DNA of 63,483 bases from Candidatus Rokuibacteriota bacterium (GTDB lineage Bacteria > Methylomirabilota > Methylomirabilia > Rokubacteriales > CSP1-6), in assembly GCA_003221695.1 (NCBI GenBank), contig QHSX01000062.1, positions 1 through 63,483 on the forward strand, in the 5' to 3' direction. The notes under the pieces were generated by a model. The model worked only from the letters and a program-made list of their open reading frames with translations, searched no databases and was not told the DNA's origin. Shown one piece after another: positions 52,563-60,980 of the stretch. How positions within the stretch are numbered: the stretch's first letter is position 1; each line of letters opens with the position of its first letter. A program made the translations under genes and the position numbers.

Positions 52563-52925
52563 TCAGGGGGCGACACGAAAGGTGAAGCGGCCGCTCACGA
52601 CGTGGCCGTCCGCGGATAGGACCTGCCACTCGACCCGGTACGCGCCCGGTGCCAGCGCGGGCAGCGGCGTGCTCAGACGATCGGCGGCGCCGTCGGACGC
52701 GGGCGTCGCGAGCCGTACCGGCTCACCGCGCTCGGTGGAGAGCCGGAGGCGCGAGAGCAGCTTCTCGACCCGGTTGTTGAACCGCAGCGAGAGCGTGGAC
52801 GGCGCCGCGGCGACGGTCGAGCCGGCGGCGGGTGTCGATTCGAGCAAGAGGGAGTGGGCGGGCGCCGGCGCCGGGACGCCCAGCCCGAGGGCCGCGGCGA
52901 GGAGCGCGCGGACGACGCGCCTCAA
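52563..52925 (-). CDS. CopC-domain periplasmic protein
   Basis: 120 residues. The likely start is TTG 52925, overlapping the stop of the GNAT gene (TTGA). Signal peptide VVRALLAAALGLGVPAPAPA; the mature protein begins HSLLLESTPAAGS, with the N-terminal His typical of CopC-type copper binding. Then LSLRFNNRVEKLLSRLRL and YRVEWQVLSADGHVVSGRFTFRV, the conserved DGH element. A copper carrier without a linked CopD. Confidence 0.82.
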   Translation of the reverse strand: MRRVVRALLAAALGLGVPAPAPAHSLLLESTPAAGSTVAAAPSTLSLRFNNRVEKLLSRLRLSTERGEPVRLATPASDGAADRLSTPLPALAPGAYRVEWQVLSADGHVVSGRFTFRVAP

Positions 52926-53953
52926 CGCCAGTCGTCGAGGACGAGGTGCGTCGGGTCTTCGTAATCCTCCTGCCGGCCCCGCTGCATCCGGATCATGGTG
53001 AAGTCGATCTGGTATCCGCATTGGACGAGGGTGTTGTACGCGAGCCAGTACCGAGAATACACGGGGAAGATCACCCGCTGCATCCCCAATTCCTGAGCCA
53101 GCGTCTCGAGGGCCGAGACGAACTCGGTCAGGTGCTCGACCTTCCGCTGCGGCGGGTCGATCGCGAGGAACTTGACGTAGAGCGCACCCGACGGCGCCTC
53201 GCTCACGCCCGGCGTGTGGTAGACCGCGAAGCCCACGAGGTCGCGCCCACGCTCGAGCAGGAGCGTGTCGCCCAGCGCGAGCCCGTCCACGATCTCGATC
53301 TCCTTCGACAGGTCCATGCCGCGGCAGATCCCGTTCGTGATCCGATGCATGCGTGCCAGCGTCGCCTTCTTCTTCGTCTCCTCCAGCGACGAGAATCGGC
53401 GGACCGCGAGGACGGCCTTGGCCGGCTTGGCAACGGCCGCGCGGGGCGGGGTCCGGTCGATGGCGCGGCTCATCACGGCGGTGAGCGCCTTGGGCCGGTA
53501 GCCGAACTTGTGGAAGAGGAAGAGGTGCTTCGGGCTCGTCGGATAGGTCACGCACCCGTGGAGCGCCGCCTTGTTCTCCTCGAAGAACCCCTGCGACGCG
53601 CGGATGAGCTGCTGACCGATCGTCTGATTCTGGTAGTTCGTCAGGACTGCGACGGGCCCGAGGATCCCGACCGTGCCCCAGGTGACGGCGAGCGCGGCGC
53701 CCACGATCTTCGCGTTGTCCTCCTCCGCGACGAAGCAGCCCCACGGCTCCATGAGCCAGCGGTGGTGGACGTACTGAGCGCCGCCGAACGCCTGGCGCGG
53801 CCGGGTGCCGAGCTGGCGCTCGAGGAAGTCGCCGAACGTCTGCTCGAAGACGTCGCGGACCTTCGAGAGATCACCCTTGCGGACACGCCGGACCTGGATC
53901 TTCGGCAGGCGCCCCTGCGGATCGAGCCCCGCGCGATCGACCGTGGCCCTCAC
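52922..53953 (-). CDS. Tandem GNAT-like acetyltransferase
   Basis: 343 residues from GTG 53953, overlapping the upstream dehydrogenase stop (GTGA). The N-terminal GNAT module shows VRRVRKGDLSKVRDVF, GPVAVLTNYQNQTIGQQLI (acyl-CoA loop Q-x-x-G-x-G/Q type) and LFHKFGYRP. The second half repeats the fold more weakly (LYVKFLAIDPPQRKVEHL). The acceptor is unknown. The coupling to a hydroxyacid dehydrogenase is probably organisational. Confidence 0.75.
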   Translation of the reverse strand: MRATVDRAGLDPQGRLPKIQVRRVRKGDLSKVRDVFEQTFGDFLERQLGTRPRQAFGGAQYVHHRWLMEPWGCFVAEEDNAKIVGAALAVTWGTVGILGPVAVLTNYQNQTIGQQLIRASQGFFEENKAALHGCVTYPTSPKHLFLFHKFGYRPKALTAVMSRAIDRTPPRAAVAKPAKAVLAVRRFSSLEETKKKATLARMHRITNGICRGMDLSKEIEIVDGLALGDTLLLERGRDLVGFAVYHTPGVSEAPSGALYVKFLAIDPPQRKVEHLTEFVSALETLAQELGMQRVIFPVYSRYWLAYNTLVQCGYQIDFTMIRMQRGRQEDYEDPTHLVLDDWR

Positions 53954-54834
53954 GCGGAGACGCCCGCGAGGTCTTCGAGCAGGGTGATCACCCCGGAATG
54001 GTCGAGGCCGCCCCGCCCCTTCACGCGGAGCGCGTTGAACAGTTCCTGGACAACGGCCGTCGTCGGCAGCGGCACGCCGAGCGCGCGCGCCGAGTCCATG
54101 ATGAGCCCGAGGTCCTTGTAGTGAAGGTCGATCTTGAAGCCCGGCGTGTACGCGTTCGCGACGTAGTTCGGCCGTTTCTGGTCGAGGCACCGGGAACCGG
54201 CGAGCCCGCCCGCGAGCGCGGTCAGCGTGAGCTCGCGGTCGAGCCCCGCCTTCTTCGCGAGCGTCAGCGCCTCGGCGAGCGCCGTGAGGTTCACGGCGAC
54301 GATGATCTGGTTGGCGAGCTTCGTGAACCCACCCGATCCGAGCGGGCCGAGATGCGTGATCGTCCGACCCATCGCCTGGAAGATCGGCAGCATCGCGTCG
54401 AACACCGCCTTCTCGCCGCCGACCATGATCGAGAGCGCCGCGTCGGTGGCGCCCTTCTCCCCGCCCGACACGGGCGCGTCGAGCATCTTGACGCCGCGCG
54501 AAGCGAGGGCCTTGCCGATCCGCTGCGAGACGATCGGCGAGATCGTGGACATATCCGCGTAGATCAGCCCGGCCCGCGCCCCCTCGAGAATGCCGTCCTT
54601 CCCGAGCGCGACGAGCTCGACGTCGGGCGAGTTGGGCAGCATCGTGATGAGCACCTCGCACCGGGCGGCGACGTCGCGCGGCGAGGCGGCGGCCGTGGCA
54701 CCCGCGCGGACGAGCTCGTCCACGGGCGCGCGGCTCCGGCTGTGGACGACGAGCGGGTACCCGGCCTTCAGCAGATTTTTTGCCATCGGGCGTCCCATGA
54801 TGCCGAGGCCAATGAATCCGATCACTTGCGCCAT
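53950..54834 (-). CDS. Beta-hydroxyacid dehydrogenase (tartronate semialdehyde reductase/HIBADH family)
   Basis: 294 residues from ATG 54834 (MAQVIGFIGLGIMG). Cofactor loop GLGIMGRPMAKNLLKAG, MLPNSPDV, substrate loop DAPVSGGEKGA and catalytic Lys in GSGGFTKLANQ. Such enzymes reduce tartronate semialdehyde or oxidise 3-hydroxyisobutyrate. Glyoxylate metabolism elsewhere in the window makes a GarR-type role attractive. A paralogue lies at 60981-61883. Confidence 0.87.
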   Translation of the reverse strand: MAQVIGFIGLGIMGRPMAKNLLKAGYPLVVHSRSRAPVDELVRAGATAAASPRDVAARCEVLITMLPNSPDVELVALGKDGILEGARAGLIYADMSTISPIVSQRIGKALASRGVKMLDAPVSGGEKGATDAALSIMVGGEKAVFDAMLPIFQAMGRTITHLGPLGSGGFTKLANQIIVAVNLTALAEALTLAKKAGLDRELTLTALAGGLAGSRCLDQKRPNYVANAYTPGFKIDLHYKDLGLIMDSARALGVPLPTTAVVQELFNALRVKGRGGLDHSGVITLLEDLAGVSA

Positions 54835-54957
54835 AAGACCCCCGTCAAGGAAGGCGAAATGAGCAACGACAAATAACACGACGCGACTTTCGGGGTCAAG
54901 TTCCCGGGCGACTGGTCGTCGTCCAAGGTCACCCGGAGGTGTGAAACGCGCGCAGCG

Positions 54958-56898
54958 CTACGCCTTCTTCCCCCAGAGGTCCCTGGCGAGCCAATCGAGC
55001 CCGAGCGCCTTGAGCGTCGCCGGCAGAGGCTTGCCAGTCTTCCGGTCGTAGCCGACCTCGCGGTACCAGGTGTCGACCATCTTCTCCCACTGCTCGCCGA
55101 CGGCCTGGCCCTTGGCGGGGCCGTCGACCGGCGTCGAGCCGTACCGCGTCGACGGGCGTTCGAGGTCGGGCGTGTGGCCGCTGCGGAGCGACACCACGCG
55201 CAGGATGGCGGCCGTCCGGCGACCGAACCGGACCGTCTCCGGCACGGTGACGTCCCAGCCGGTGGCCGCGTTCAGGGCGCGGCAGAGGTTTTCGAGCCGC
55301 GTACGCGTGGTGAAGATGCACATCCCGAGGGAGTCCTCGAAGTTCCGGCGACCCCGGATCCCGGCGATGAACTTGGCCACGGCTTCGCCGTCAAAGGTGT
55401 TGATGCGCGCGGGTTGGCCCACCTCGGTCGGGTGCACGGGCACCCCGCTCTCCAGCGTTCCAGTTCCGGAGGTGCAGGTGTCGAGCATCTCGTCCCAGCG
55501 CGCGCGATGGTCGTGGCCGCGCGGCGCGGCGCCCCTCTCCGTGTAGATGGCGCAGTCTTTGGCGGGGCTCCCGAGCTTCTCGGCCGCACGCTTGACGCCC
55601 TCGGCCAGGAGGTCGCCGAACCCCTGGCGACGGCTGATCATCTGGATTAGCCGCGCGGCCCCCTTGATGTCGCCCCACGTGAGCCGGAACCCGAGCTGCG
55701 CCTCCGTGATGTAGCCCTTCTCCTGGCACTCCATCACCCAGCCGCAGATCCAGCCGAACTCGTTGACGTCCAGACACGCCTTGTCGAGCTCGGTGTTCAA
55801 CCAGGCCACGCCATCGACGTCGCTGACCGCGCCGATCGCCCAGCCGGCGCCTGACCAGCCCTCGTACTCGGGCTCGTCCACGATGCTGCCCTTATGGTCG
55901 CCTTTCCGGATGACCGACATGTGGCAGTGGTGCATGCCGCACGCGCTGCACTGGTGGCCGCGATGGTCGAAGCCCTCGCGTAGCTTCGGGGCCTCCCACT
56001 GACTCATGTCGATGGACGGGACGTTGGTCGTGTAGTTCTTGATCGGCAAGGCGCCCAGCCGTGAGAGGTTCACCACCCCCGGCAAAGTCCCGTACTCGTA
56101 GAGCGACTTCGCGGATGGATCGGTGCGGAGATCGAAGCCGATGTCGTCGGCAGCCTGCACGAGCCCGCGGGCGTCCGCCGCCCGCAGTGACTTCGTGCCG
56201 CGAACGATCGCCACCGCCTTGAGCTTCTTCCTTCCCATCACCGCGCCGCAGCCGTTCTTCGAGGCGACGTGCCCGTAGTCGCCCTGGATCGCGGCGAAGC
56301 GCACGAGGCTTTCCCCCGCCGGGCCGATCGAGTACACGGACAGCTGATGACCGGCCAGGCCCGTCGCCTCGTGGAGCGCGTCCTGCGTCTGCCACGTGTC
56401 CTTACCGACCAGGAACTTCGCGTCTCGCAACTGGACGACATCGTCGTTAATGTAGAGATAGACCCAGTCCCGCGACTGCCCCTGGACGACGATCGCGTCG
56501 TACCCCGAGTACTTGAGATTCGTCCCGAAGAAGCCGTTCGCCTGCGTCGAGGTGGGGCCGTTGGTCCCCGCGCCGATCGTCACGACGGTGAGGCCGCTCG
56601 AGCCCCAGGCGGGCAGCCCGGCCATCGGCCCCGTGGCCAGGATCAGACGATTGTCCGGATGGTCCCAGCTCACGTTGCCCTTGCCGCCCCTCGTCGCGGT
56701 CTCCCGGTAGAGGATCATGGCGCCGAGGCCAACGCCGCCGATCAACTCCCGCATGTCGTCGGGGCCCCAGGACTCGGCCCAGCACTTCTTCTTCGTGAGG
56801 TCCACGCGCAGGAGCTTGCCGGTGTAGGCGCCGGGCAGCTCGCGGGCGCCGCTCGGGGTTTTCTTCTTGCTCGGAGCCTGGACAGTCGCTGGGGTCAT
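54958..56898 (-). CDS. Tungsten-type aldehyde:ferredoxin oxidoreductase (AorB-like)
   Basis: Oxidises aldehydes to acids. 646 residues. The AOR N-terminal domain (GKLLRVDLTKKK, GGVGLGAMILY, STQANGFFGTNLKYSGYDAI) and a [4Fe-4S] site (CSACGMHHC plus Cys in LGMCIF) beside the bis-pterin site are clear. ATG 56898 overlaps the FAD subunit stop. With the FeS and FAD genes upstream it forms an AorABC-like complex, as in Aromatoleum, that can use NAD. Confidence 0.9.
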   Translation of the reverse strand: MTPATVQAPSKKKTPSGARELPGAYTGKLLRVDLTKKKCWAESWGPDDMRELIGGVGLGAMILYRETATRGGKGNVSWDHPDNRLILATGPMAGLPAWGSSGLTVVTIGAGTNGPTSTQANGFFGTNLKYSGYDAIVVQGQSRDWVYLYINDDVVQLRDAKFLVGKDTWQTQDALHEATGLAGHQLSVYSIGPAGESLVRFAAIQGDYGHVASKNGCGAVMGRKKLKAVAIVRGTKSLRAADARGLVQAADDIGFDLRTDPSAKSLYEYGTLPGVVNLSRLGALPIKNYTTNVPSIDMSQWEAPKLREGFDHRGHQCSACGMHHCHMSVIRKGDHKGSIVDEPEYEGWSGAGWAIGAVSDVDGVAWLNTELDKACLDVNEFGWICGWVMECQEKGYITEAQLGFRLTWGDIKGAARLIQMISRRQGFGDLLAEGVKRAAEKLGSPAKDCAIYTERGAAPRGHDHRARWDEMLDTCTSGTGTLESGVPVHPTEVGQPARINTFDGEAVAKFIAGIRGRRNFEDSLGMCIFTTRTRLENLCRALNAATGWDVTVPETVRFGRRTAAILRVVSLRSGHTPDLERPSTRYGSTPVDGPAKGQAVGEQWEKMVDTWYREVGYDRKTGKPLPATLKALGLDWLARDLWGKKA

Positions 56899-58226
56899 AC
56901 GGCCACCGGAGTGTTCCCGGGCGCCTTGGACGGACGGCCCAGGATGGTTTCGGGGAGCAGCGCGCTCGTGGTCTTCGAGGCGATGAAGGCCGGCTTGACG
57001 TCGAAGGGGTTCCGCTTGAGGTGCGCCTTGAAGCGCGCCAGCGACACGCCGGACTGCACGAGTCCCTTGAGCATACCGACGTCGTTGGTCGTCCAGATGT
57101 CGCTCGACGGGCCCAGGATGATCGCGCCCGTCAGGCGGTCGCCGCGCCAGAGGAGCTTCCGGTAGGCGGGCCGGTCGGGCTTGACGCCGCTCGCTGCCTC
57201 CGCCTTCGCGTCGTCCCACGCGCCGAACGACGCGACGTCGAGGTGGCAGACCTCGACGATGTTGACGATGAGGCTGCCACGGTAGCCGACGTCCTTGCCG
57301 GCCATATTGGCGCCGGCCACCCGCCCGTGCTCCTGGGCGGTCGGCTCGATCGCGTGGACCGCCGGCTCCCCCGTGATGAGATCGCGTCCCTCGGCGATGT
57401 CACCCGCGGCGTAGACGTTCCGGACACTCGAGCGCAAGTGGTCGTCCACGACGACGCCGCGATTGACCGTGACGCCGGACCCCTTGAGCCACTCGAGGTT
57501 CGTCTTGATGCCCGTCGCCATGATCACGACGTCGCAGAGGATGTCGCCGCCGGCGGCGAAGCGGAGCCGCTTGCGTCCCTTGGCGTCCTCGATCCCTGTG
57601 AGCTTGACGCCGGTCCGGATACGGACGCCGTGCTTCGTGAGCCAGTCCTCCACGAGCTTCGCCCCCGCGTCGTCGATCATGCGCGGCAGGATGCGCGGCG
57701 CCACCTCGACGATCGTCAGCGTGGCGCCGAGCGCGAGGATCGAGTTCAGGATCGTGAAGGCGATGAAGCCGGCGCCGACCATGACGACGTGGCTGCCGGG
57801 TCCGATCTCGGCGAGGACCGCGCGCGCCTCGTCGAGGGTCCAGAACGAGTGGACGCCGCGTCCATCGGCGCCGTCCACCGGCGCCTTCACCGCCGACGAG
57901 CCCGTGGCGATCAGACAGTCGTCGTACTCGACGGTCGTCCCGTCGTCGAGCGTGCACACGTTGGCCTTGGTGTCGAGCGCCGTCGCGCGGCGCCCGACCT
58001 GCGCCTTCACGCCCCAGTCCGCGAGCACGCGCGGCGTCGCCGTGAACACGTGGGACTCGGCGATCGAGCGGTCCAGGTAGTACGGGAGGACCATGCGCGA
58101 GTACGGCCGCTCGGCGCTCACCAGCACGATCTCCGAGCGCTCGCCCTCCTCCTCGCGGATCGTCCGGATCGCGTTCATGCCCGCCGTGCCGCCGCCGATG
58201 ATGAGGTGCCGTGCGGCCATCGTCAC
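56895..58226 (-). CDS. FAD/NAD(P)-dependent oxidoreductase subunit (AorC-like)
   Basis: 443 residues with two Rossmann folds: IIGGGTAGMNAI (FAD) and VVMVGAGFIAFTILNSI (NAD), and the late FAD loop NVYAAGDIAEG. A nitrite-reductase/rubredoxin-reductase-type flavoprotein that would link AOR electrons to NAD. GTG 58226 overlaps the last family-A micro-ORF stop (GTGA); ATG 58220 with better spacing to GAGG is an alternative. Confidence 0.85.
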   Translation of the reverse strand: MTMAARHLIIGGGTAGMNAIRTIREEEGERSEIVLVSAERPYSRMVLPYYLDRSIAESHVFTATPRVLADWGVKAQVGRRATALDTKANVCTLDDGTTVEYDDCLIATGSSAVKAPVDGADGRGVHSFWTLDEARAVLAEIGPGSHVVMVGAGFIAFTILNSILALGATLTIVEVAPRILPRMIDDAGAKLVEDWLTKHGVRIRTGVKLTGIEDAKGRKRLRFAAGGDILCDVVIMATGIKTNLEWLKGSGVTVNRGVVVDDHLRSSVRNVYAAGDIAEGRDLITGEPAVHAIEPTAQEHGRVAGANMAGKDVGYRGSLIVNIVEVCHLDVASFGAWDDAKAEAASGVKPDRPAYRKLLWRGDRLTGAIILGPSSDIWTTNDVGMLKGLVQSGVSLARFKAHLKRNPFDVKPAFIASKTTSALLPETILGRPSKAPGNTPVAV

Positions 58227-58252
58227 AGCCTCGCTCGCGCAGCCAGGGCCAT
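58223..58252 (-). CDS. Shortened family-A micro-ORF (MALAARARL)
   Basis: Nine codons, ATG 58252 to TGA 58225-58223. Looks like a family-A unit with 24 bases of its centre removed in frame (MALA...RL against MALAVRAAGRSTAEASL). Overlaps the previous stop and the aorC-like start. Confidence 0.3.
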   Translation of the reverse strand: MALAARARL

Positions 58253-58305
58253 CATAGACTCGCCTCGGCCGTCGAACGGCCTGCGGCTCGTACGGCCAGA
58301 GCCAT
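58252..58305 (-). CDS. Family-A mini-ORF 2 before aorC (17 aa)
   Basis: ATG 58305 shares one base with the preceding TGA (TGATG). Product MALAVRAAGRSTAEASL, with Ser at the variable position. Two extra codons relative to unit 1 account exactly for the six-base length difference, so the frame is kept. Confidence 0.45.
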   Translation of the reverse strand: MALAVRAAGRSTAEASL

Positions 58306-58352
58306 CATAGACTCGCCTCGGCCGTCGGACGGCCTGCGGCTCGTACGGCCAT
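58305..58352 (-). CDS. Family-A mini-ORF 1 after aorA (15 aa)
   Basis: ATG 58352 shares one base with the FeS-gene stop (TGATG). Product MAVRAAGRPTAEASL. Codons differ synonymously from the copies near hpnD (GTA for GTG, CTA for CTG). Confidence 0.45.
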   Translation of the reverse strand: MAVRAAGRPTAEASL

Positions 58353-58843
58353 CACCGCGCCCCCACGAGCACGCGGGCCGTCCGCTCCCGCGCGAACTCG
58401 CCGAGCCAGTCGGCCGTCGCCGTCGCCTCGTACGTGATCGCCGCGGTCGGACACGCCTCGGCGCAGGCCGGAGCGCCGCCGCACAGGTTGCATTTGAACG
58501 CCTTACGGGTGTCCGGGTCGTAGAACATCGTCCCGTACGGGCACGCGATCGTGCAGAGCTTGCACCCCACGCACGTGTCGTCGAGCACGTCCTTCGCGCC
58601 GGCTGCGTTGATCGTGATCGCGCCGACCGGACACGCCGTCATGCACCACCCCTCGGCGCACTGCGTGCACGTGTACGGCGCGTACGAGGTGTGCCCCTCG
58701 AAGGGCGACACGCGGATGACCGACTTTGCGGGGTGGAAGGCGCCCGTCTGCATGTACGAGCAGGCCAGCTCGCACCGGAGACAGCCGGTGCACTTCTCGG
58801 GGTGGATGCGGAGGACGTTCGTCGTGGTCGCGGGCATGGTCAT
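58352..58843 (-). CDS. Four-cluster ferredoxin subunit (AorA-like)
   Basis: 163 residues, 16 cysteines in four [4Fe-4S] motifs: CTGCLRCELAC, CTQCAEGWCMTACP, CVGCKLCTIACP, CNLCGGAPACAEACP. An HycB/AorA-type electron wire between the tungsten subunit and the flavoprotein. ATG 58843 overlaps the GYD-domain gene stop. Confidence 0.88.
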   Translation of the reverse strand: MTMPATTTNVLRIHPEKCTGCLRCELACSYMQTGAFHPAKSVIRVSPFEGHTSYAPYTCTQCAEGWCMTACPVGAITINAAGAKDVLDDTCVGCKLCTIACPYGTMFYDPDTRKAFKCNLCGGAPACAEACPTAAITYEATATADWLGEFARERTARVLVGAR

Positions 58844-59163
58844 CGCTTCTTTCGGTCGCCGCGTCCCGTGGACGCGCCGCGTTCGAGGTGGCCGATGAAC
58901 TCGTCGAGCGGGATCGCCGCCATCGTCATCCCGGCGGCGCCGCCGCGTGCGCCGAGCTCGACGGACACGCGAGACACCGTGGCGTTGTCCGGCGCCTCGA
59001 TGACGGAGAGGAAATCGTAGGGGCCGAGCAGCGCGTACTGGGCGATGACGCGCACTCCCATGCGCGTCACGTCGGCATTCACCTTGCGGATCCAGCCCGG
59101 GCGCTCGCGGAGCACCTTACGCCCCGACTCGGACAGCGTGCTCAGCATGATGTACAGGGCCAC
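58840..59163 (-). CDS. GYD-domain-like small protein
   Basis: 107 residues: YIMLSTLSESGRKVLRERP, GVRVIAQYALLGPYDFLSVIEAPDN and AAIPLDEFI. GYD proteins are small ferredoxin-fold proteins of unknown role (here LGPYDFL replaces the GxYD core). First gene of the aor-like operon, so it may sense or stabilise the complex. Confidence 0.75.
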   Translation of the reverse strand: MALYIMLSTLSESGRKVLRERPGWIRKVNADVTRMGVRVIAQYALLGPYDFLSVIEAPDNATVSRVSVELGARGGAAGMTMAAIPLDEFIGHLERGASTGRGDRKKR

Positions 59164-59236
59164 CGCCGCGCCTCCTCACTGCTGCGCTCGCACAGCGGTC
59201 GGAAGTATATCATGCGCTAAACAGGAGACGACGACC

Positions 59237-60970
59237 ATGACGACGCACGCGCTTCGCAGCCGCAACTGGTTCGGGCCTCGCACCCTCGACGGGCTGATGC
59301 ACCGGGCCTACCTCCGGGCCGAGGGCTTCAGTGACCTCGTCTTCGACGGCCGCCCCGTGATCGGCATCGCCAACTCGTGGTCCGAGCTCACCCACTGCAA
59401 CGCCCATCTCAGACAGGTGGCCGAAGCGGTCAAGCGCGGCGTGTGGAGCGCGGGCGGCTTCCCCCTCGAGTTCCCGACCATCTCCCTGGGCGAGATCCTC
59501 ATGAAGCCCACCACCATGCTCTTCCGAAACTTGATGGCCATGGACGTCGAGGAGTGCATCCGCGCCTATCCGCTCGACGCGGTCGTGCTCCTCTCGGGGT
59601 GCGACAAGACCACGCCCGCCATGCTCATGGGCGCCGCCTCCGCCGATCTCCCCGCCATCATGGTCACCGGCGGCCCCATGCTCCGCGGCAAGTGGCGCAC
59701 CGAGGAGCTCGGCTCGGGCACCGACGCCCGCCGGCTCTGGGCCGAGCGGCGGGCGGGCCGGATCACCGACGAGGAGCTCTGCGAGGTCGAGGCGTGCCTC
59801 TCGCGCTCGTCCGGCCACTGCATGGTCATGGGGACGGCGTCCACGATGGCCTCGATGGCCGAAGCCCTCGGCATGACCCTCCCCGGCAACGCCGCGATCC
59901 CCGCCCCCGACTCTCGGCGCCTGGCGCTGGCCGAGCTCAGCGGGCGCCGCGCCGTCGAGCTGGCCCAGGGCGGCGGACCCCGGCCCTCCGAGATCCTGAC
60001 GGCCAAGGCCTTCGACAACGCGATCAGCAGCGACATGGCGATCGGCGGCTCGACCAACGCGATCATCCACCTCGTCGCCCTCGCCGGGCGCGCCGGCGTC
60101 CCGCTGCCGCTCGCGCGCTTCGACGAGCTGTCGCGCTCGACGCCGCTCCTCGTCGATTGCAAGCCGTCGGGGAAATACCTCATGGAGGATTTTTTCTACG
60201 CCGGCGGCCTCCCCGTGGTCCTCAAGGAGCTCCTGCCCCTCCTCCACGGCGACGCCCTCGCCGTGAACGGCCGGACGCTCGGCGACAACGTCCGCGACGC
60301 CCGGTGCTGGAACCAGGATGTCATCCGCCCGCTCGGAATGCCGCTCGCGCAGGAAGGCGGCACCGTCATCCTGTCGGGCAACCTGTGCCCTGACGGCGCG
60401 GTGCTCAAGCAGTCGGCCGCCTCCCCGCACCTTCTCGTCCATCGGGGCCGCGCCGTCGCCTTCGAGAGCCACGAAGACCTCGCGCGCCGCATCGACGACC
60501 CCGGGCTCGCGATCGACGAGACCTCGGTGCTCGTGCTCAAGCACGCCGGCCCCAAGGGCGCCCCCGGCATGCCGGAGTGGGGCGCGGCACCGATCCCCAC
60601 ACGCCTCTTGAAGCAAGGCGTGAAGGACATGGTGAGGATCTCCGACGCGCGGATGAGCGGGACGTCGTACGGGACCGTGATCCTCCACGTCGCGCCCGAG
60701 GCGGCGGTCGGCGGGCCGCTGGCGCTCGTCCGTGACGGCGACGAGATCGAGCTCGACGTGCCGAAGCGCTCGCTGACCCTGCGCGTGGCCGACGCGGAAA
60801 TCGCGCGGCGCCGCGCGGCGTGGACGCCGCCCGTGCCCCACTTCACCGGCGGCTACGGCAGGATCTACCTCGACCACGTGCTCCAGGCGAACGAGGGCTG
60901 CGACTTCGACGTGCTACGCGGCCGTCGGCCCGTGCGGGCGGAGGAGTCGGCACGCCCGACCCATCTCTGA
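59237..60970 (+). CDS. IlvD/Edd-family dehydratase
   Basis: 577 residues from ATG 59237. Fe-S dehydratase with ligands in SELTHCNAHL, LLSGCDKTTPA and SRSSGHCMVMGTASTM; also IGGSTNAIIHLVALA and DARMSGTSYGTVILHVAPEAA. Could be dihydroxyacid dehydratase of branched-chain synthesis, but sequence style and the neighbouring hydroxyacid dehydrogenase and AOR genes fit a sugar-acid dehydratase (arabinonate/xylonate type) equally well. Confidence 0.85.
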   Translation: MTTHALRSRNWFGPRTLDGLMHRAYLRAEGFSDLVFDGRPVIGIANSWSELTHCNAHLRQVAEAVKRGVWSAGGFPLEFPTISLGEILMKPTTMLFRNLMAMDVEECIRAYPLDAVVLLSGCDKTTPAMLMGAASADLPAIMVTGGPMLRGKWRTEELGSGTDARRLWAERRAGRITDEELCEVEACLSRSSGHCMVMGTASTMASMAEALGMTLPGNAAIPAPDSRRLALAELSGRRAVELAQGGGPRPSEILTAKAFDNAISSDMAIGGSTNAIIHLVALAGRAGVPLPLARFDELSRSTPLLVDCKPSGKYLMEDFFYAGGLPVVLKELLPLLHGDALAVNGRTLGDNVRDARCWNQDVIRPLGMPLAQEGGTVILSGNLCPDGAVLKQSAASPHLLVHRGRAVAFESHEDLARRIDDPGLAIDETSVLVLKHAGPKGAPGMPEWGAAPIPTRLLKQGVKDMVRISDARMSGTSYGTVILHVAPEAAVGGPLALVRDGDEIELDVPKRSLTLRVADAEIARRRAAWTPPVPHFTGGYGRIYLDHVLQANEGCDFDVLRGRRPVRAEESARPTHL

Positions 60971-60980
60971 CGCGCGCGAG

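Larger units (their letters stand above)
58248..58352. repeat. Family-A tandem repeat, two diverged units
   Basis: Units 58248-58300 (53 bp) and 58301-58347 (47 bp) differ by a six-base insertion and one substitution in the palindrome (GTCGAACGG against GTCGGACGG). The repeat starts at the stop of the FeS gene and ends before the FAD gene. Confidence 0.9.
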
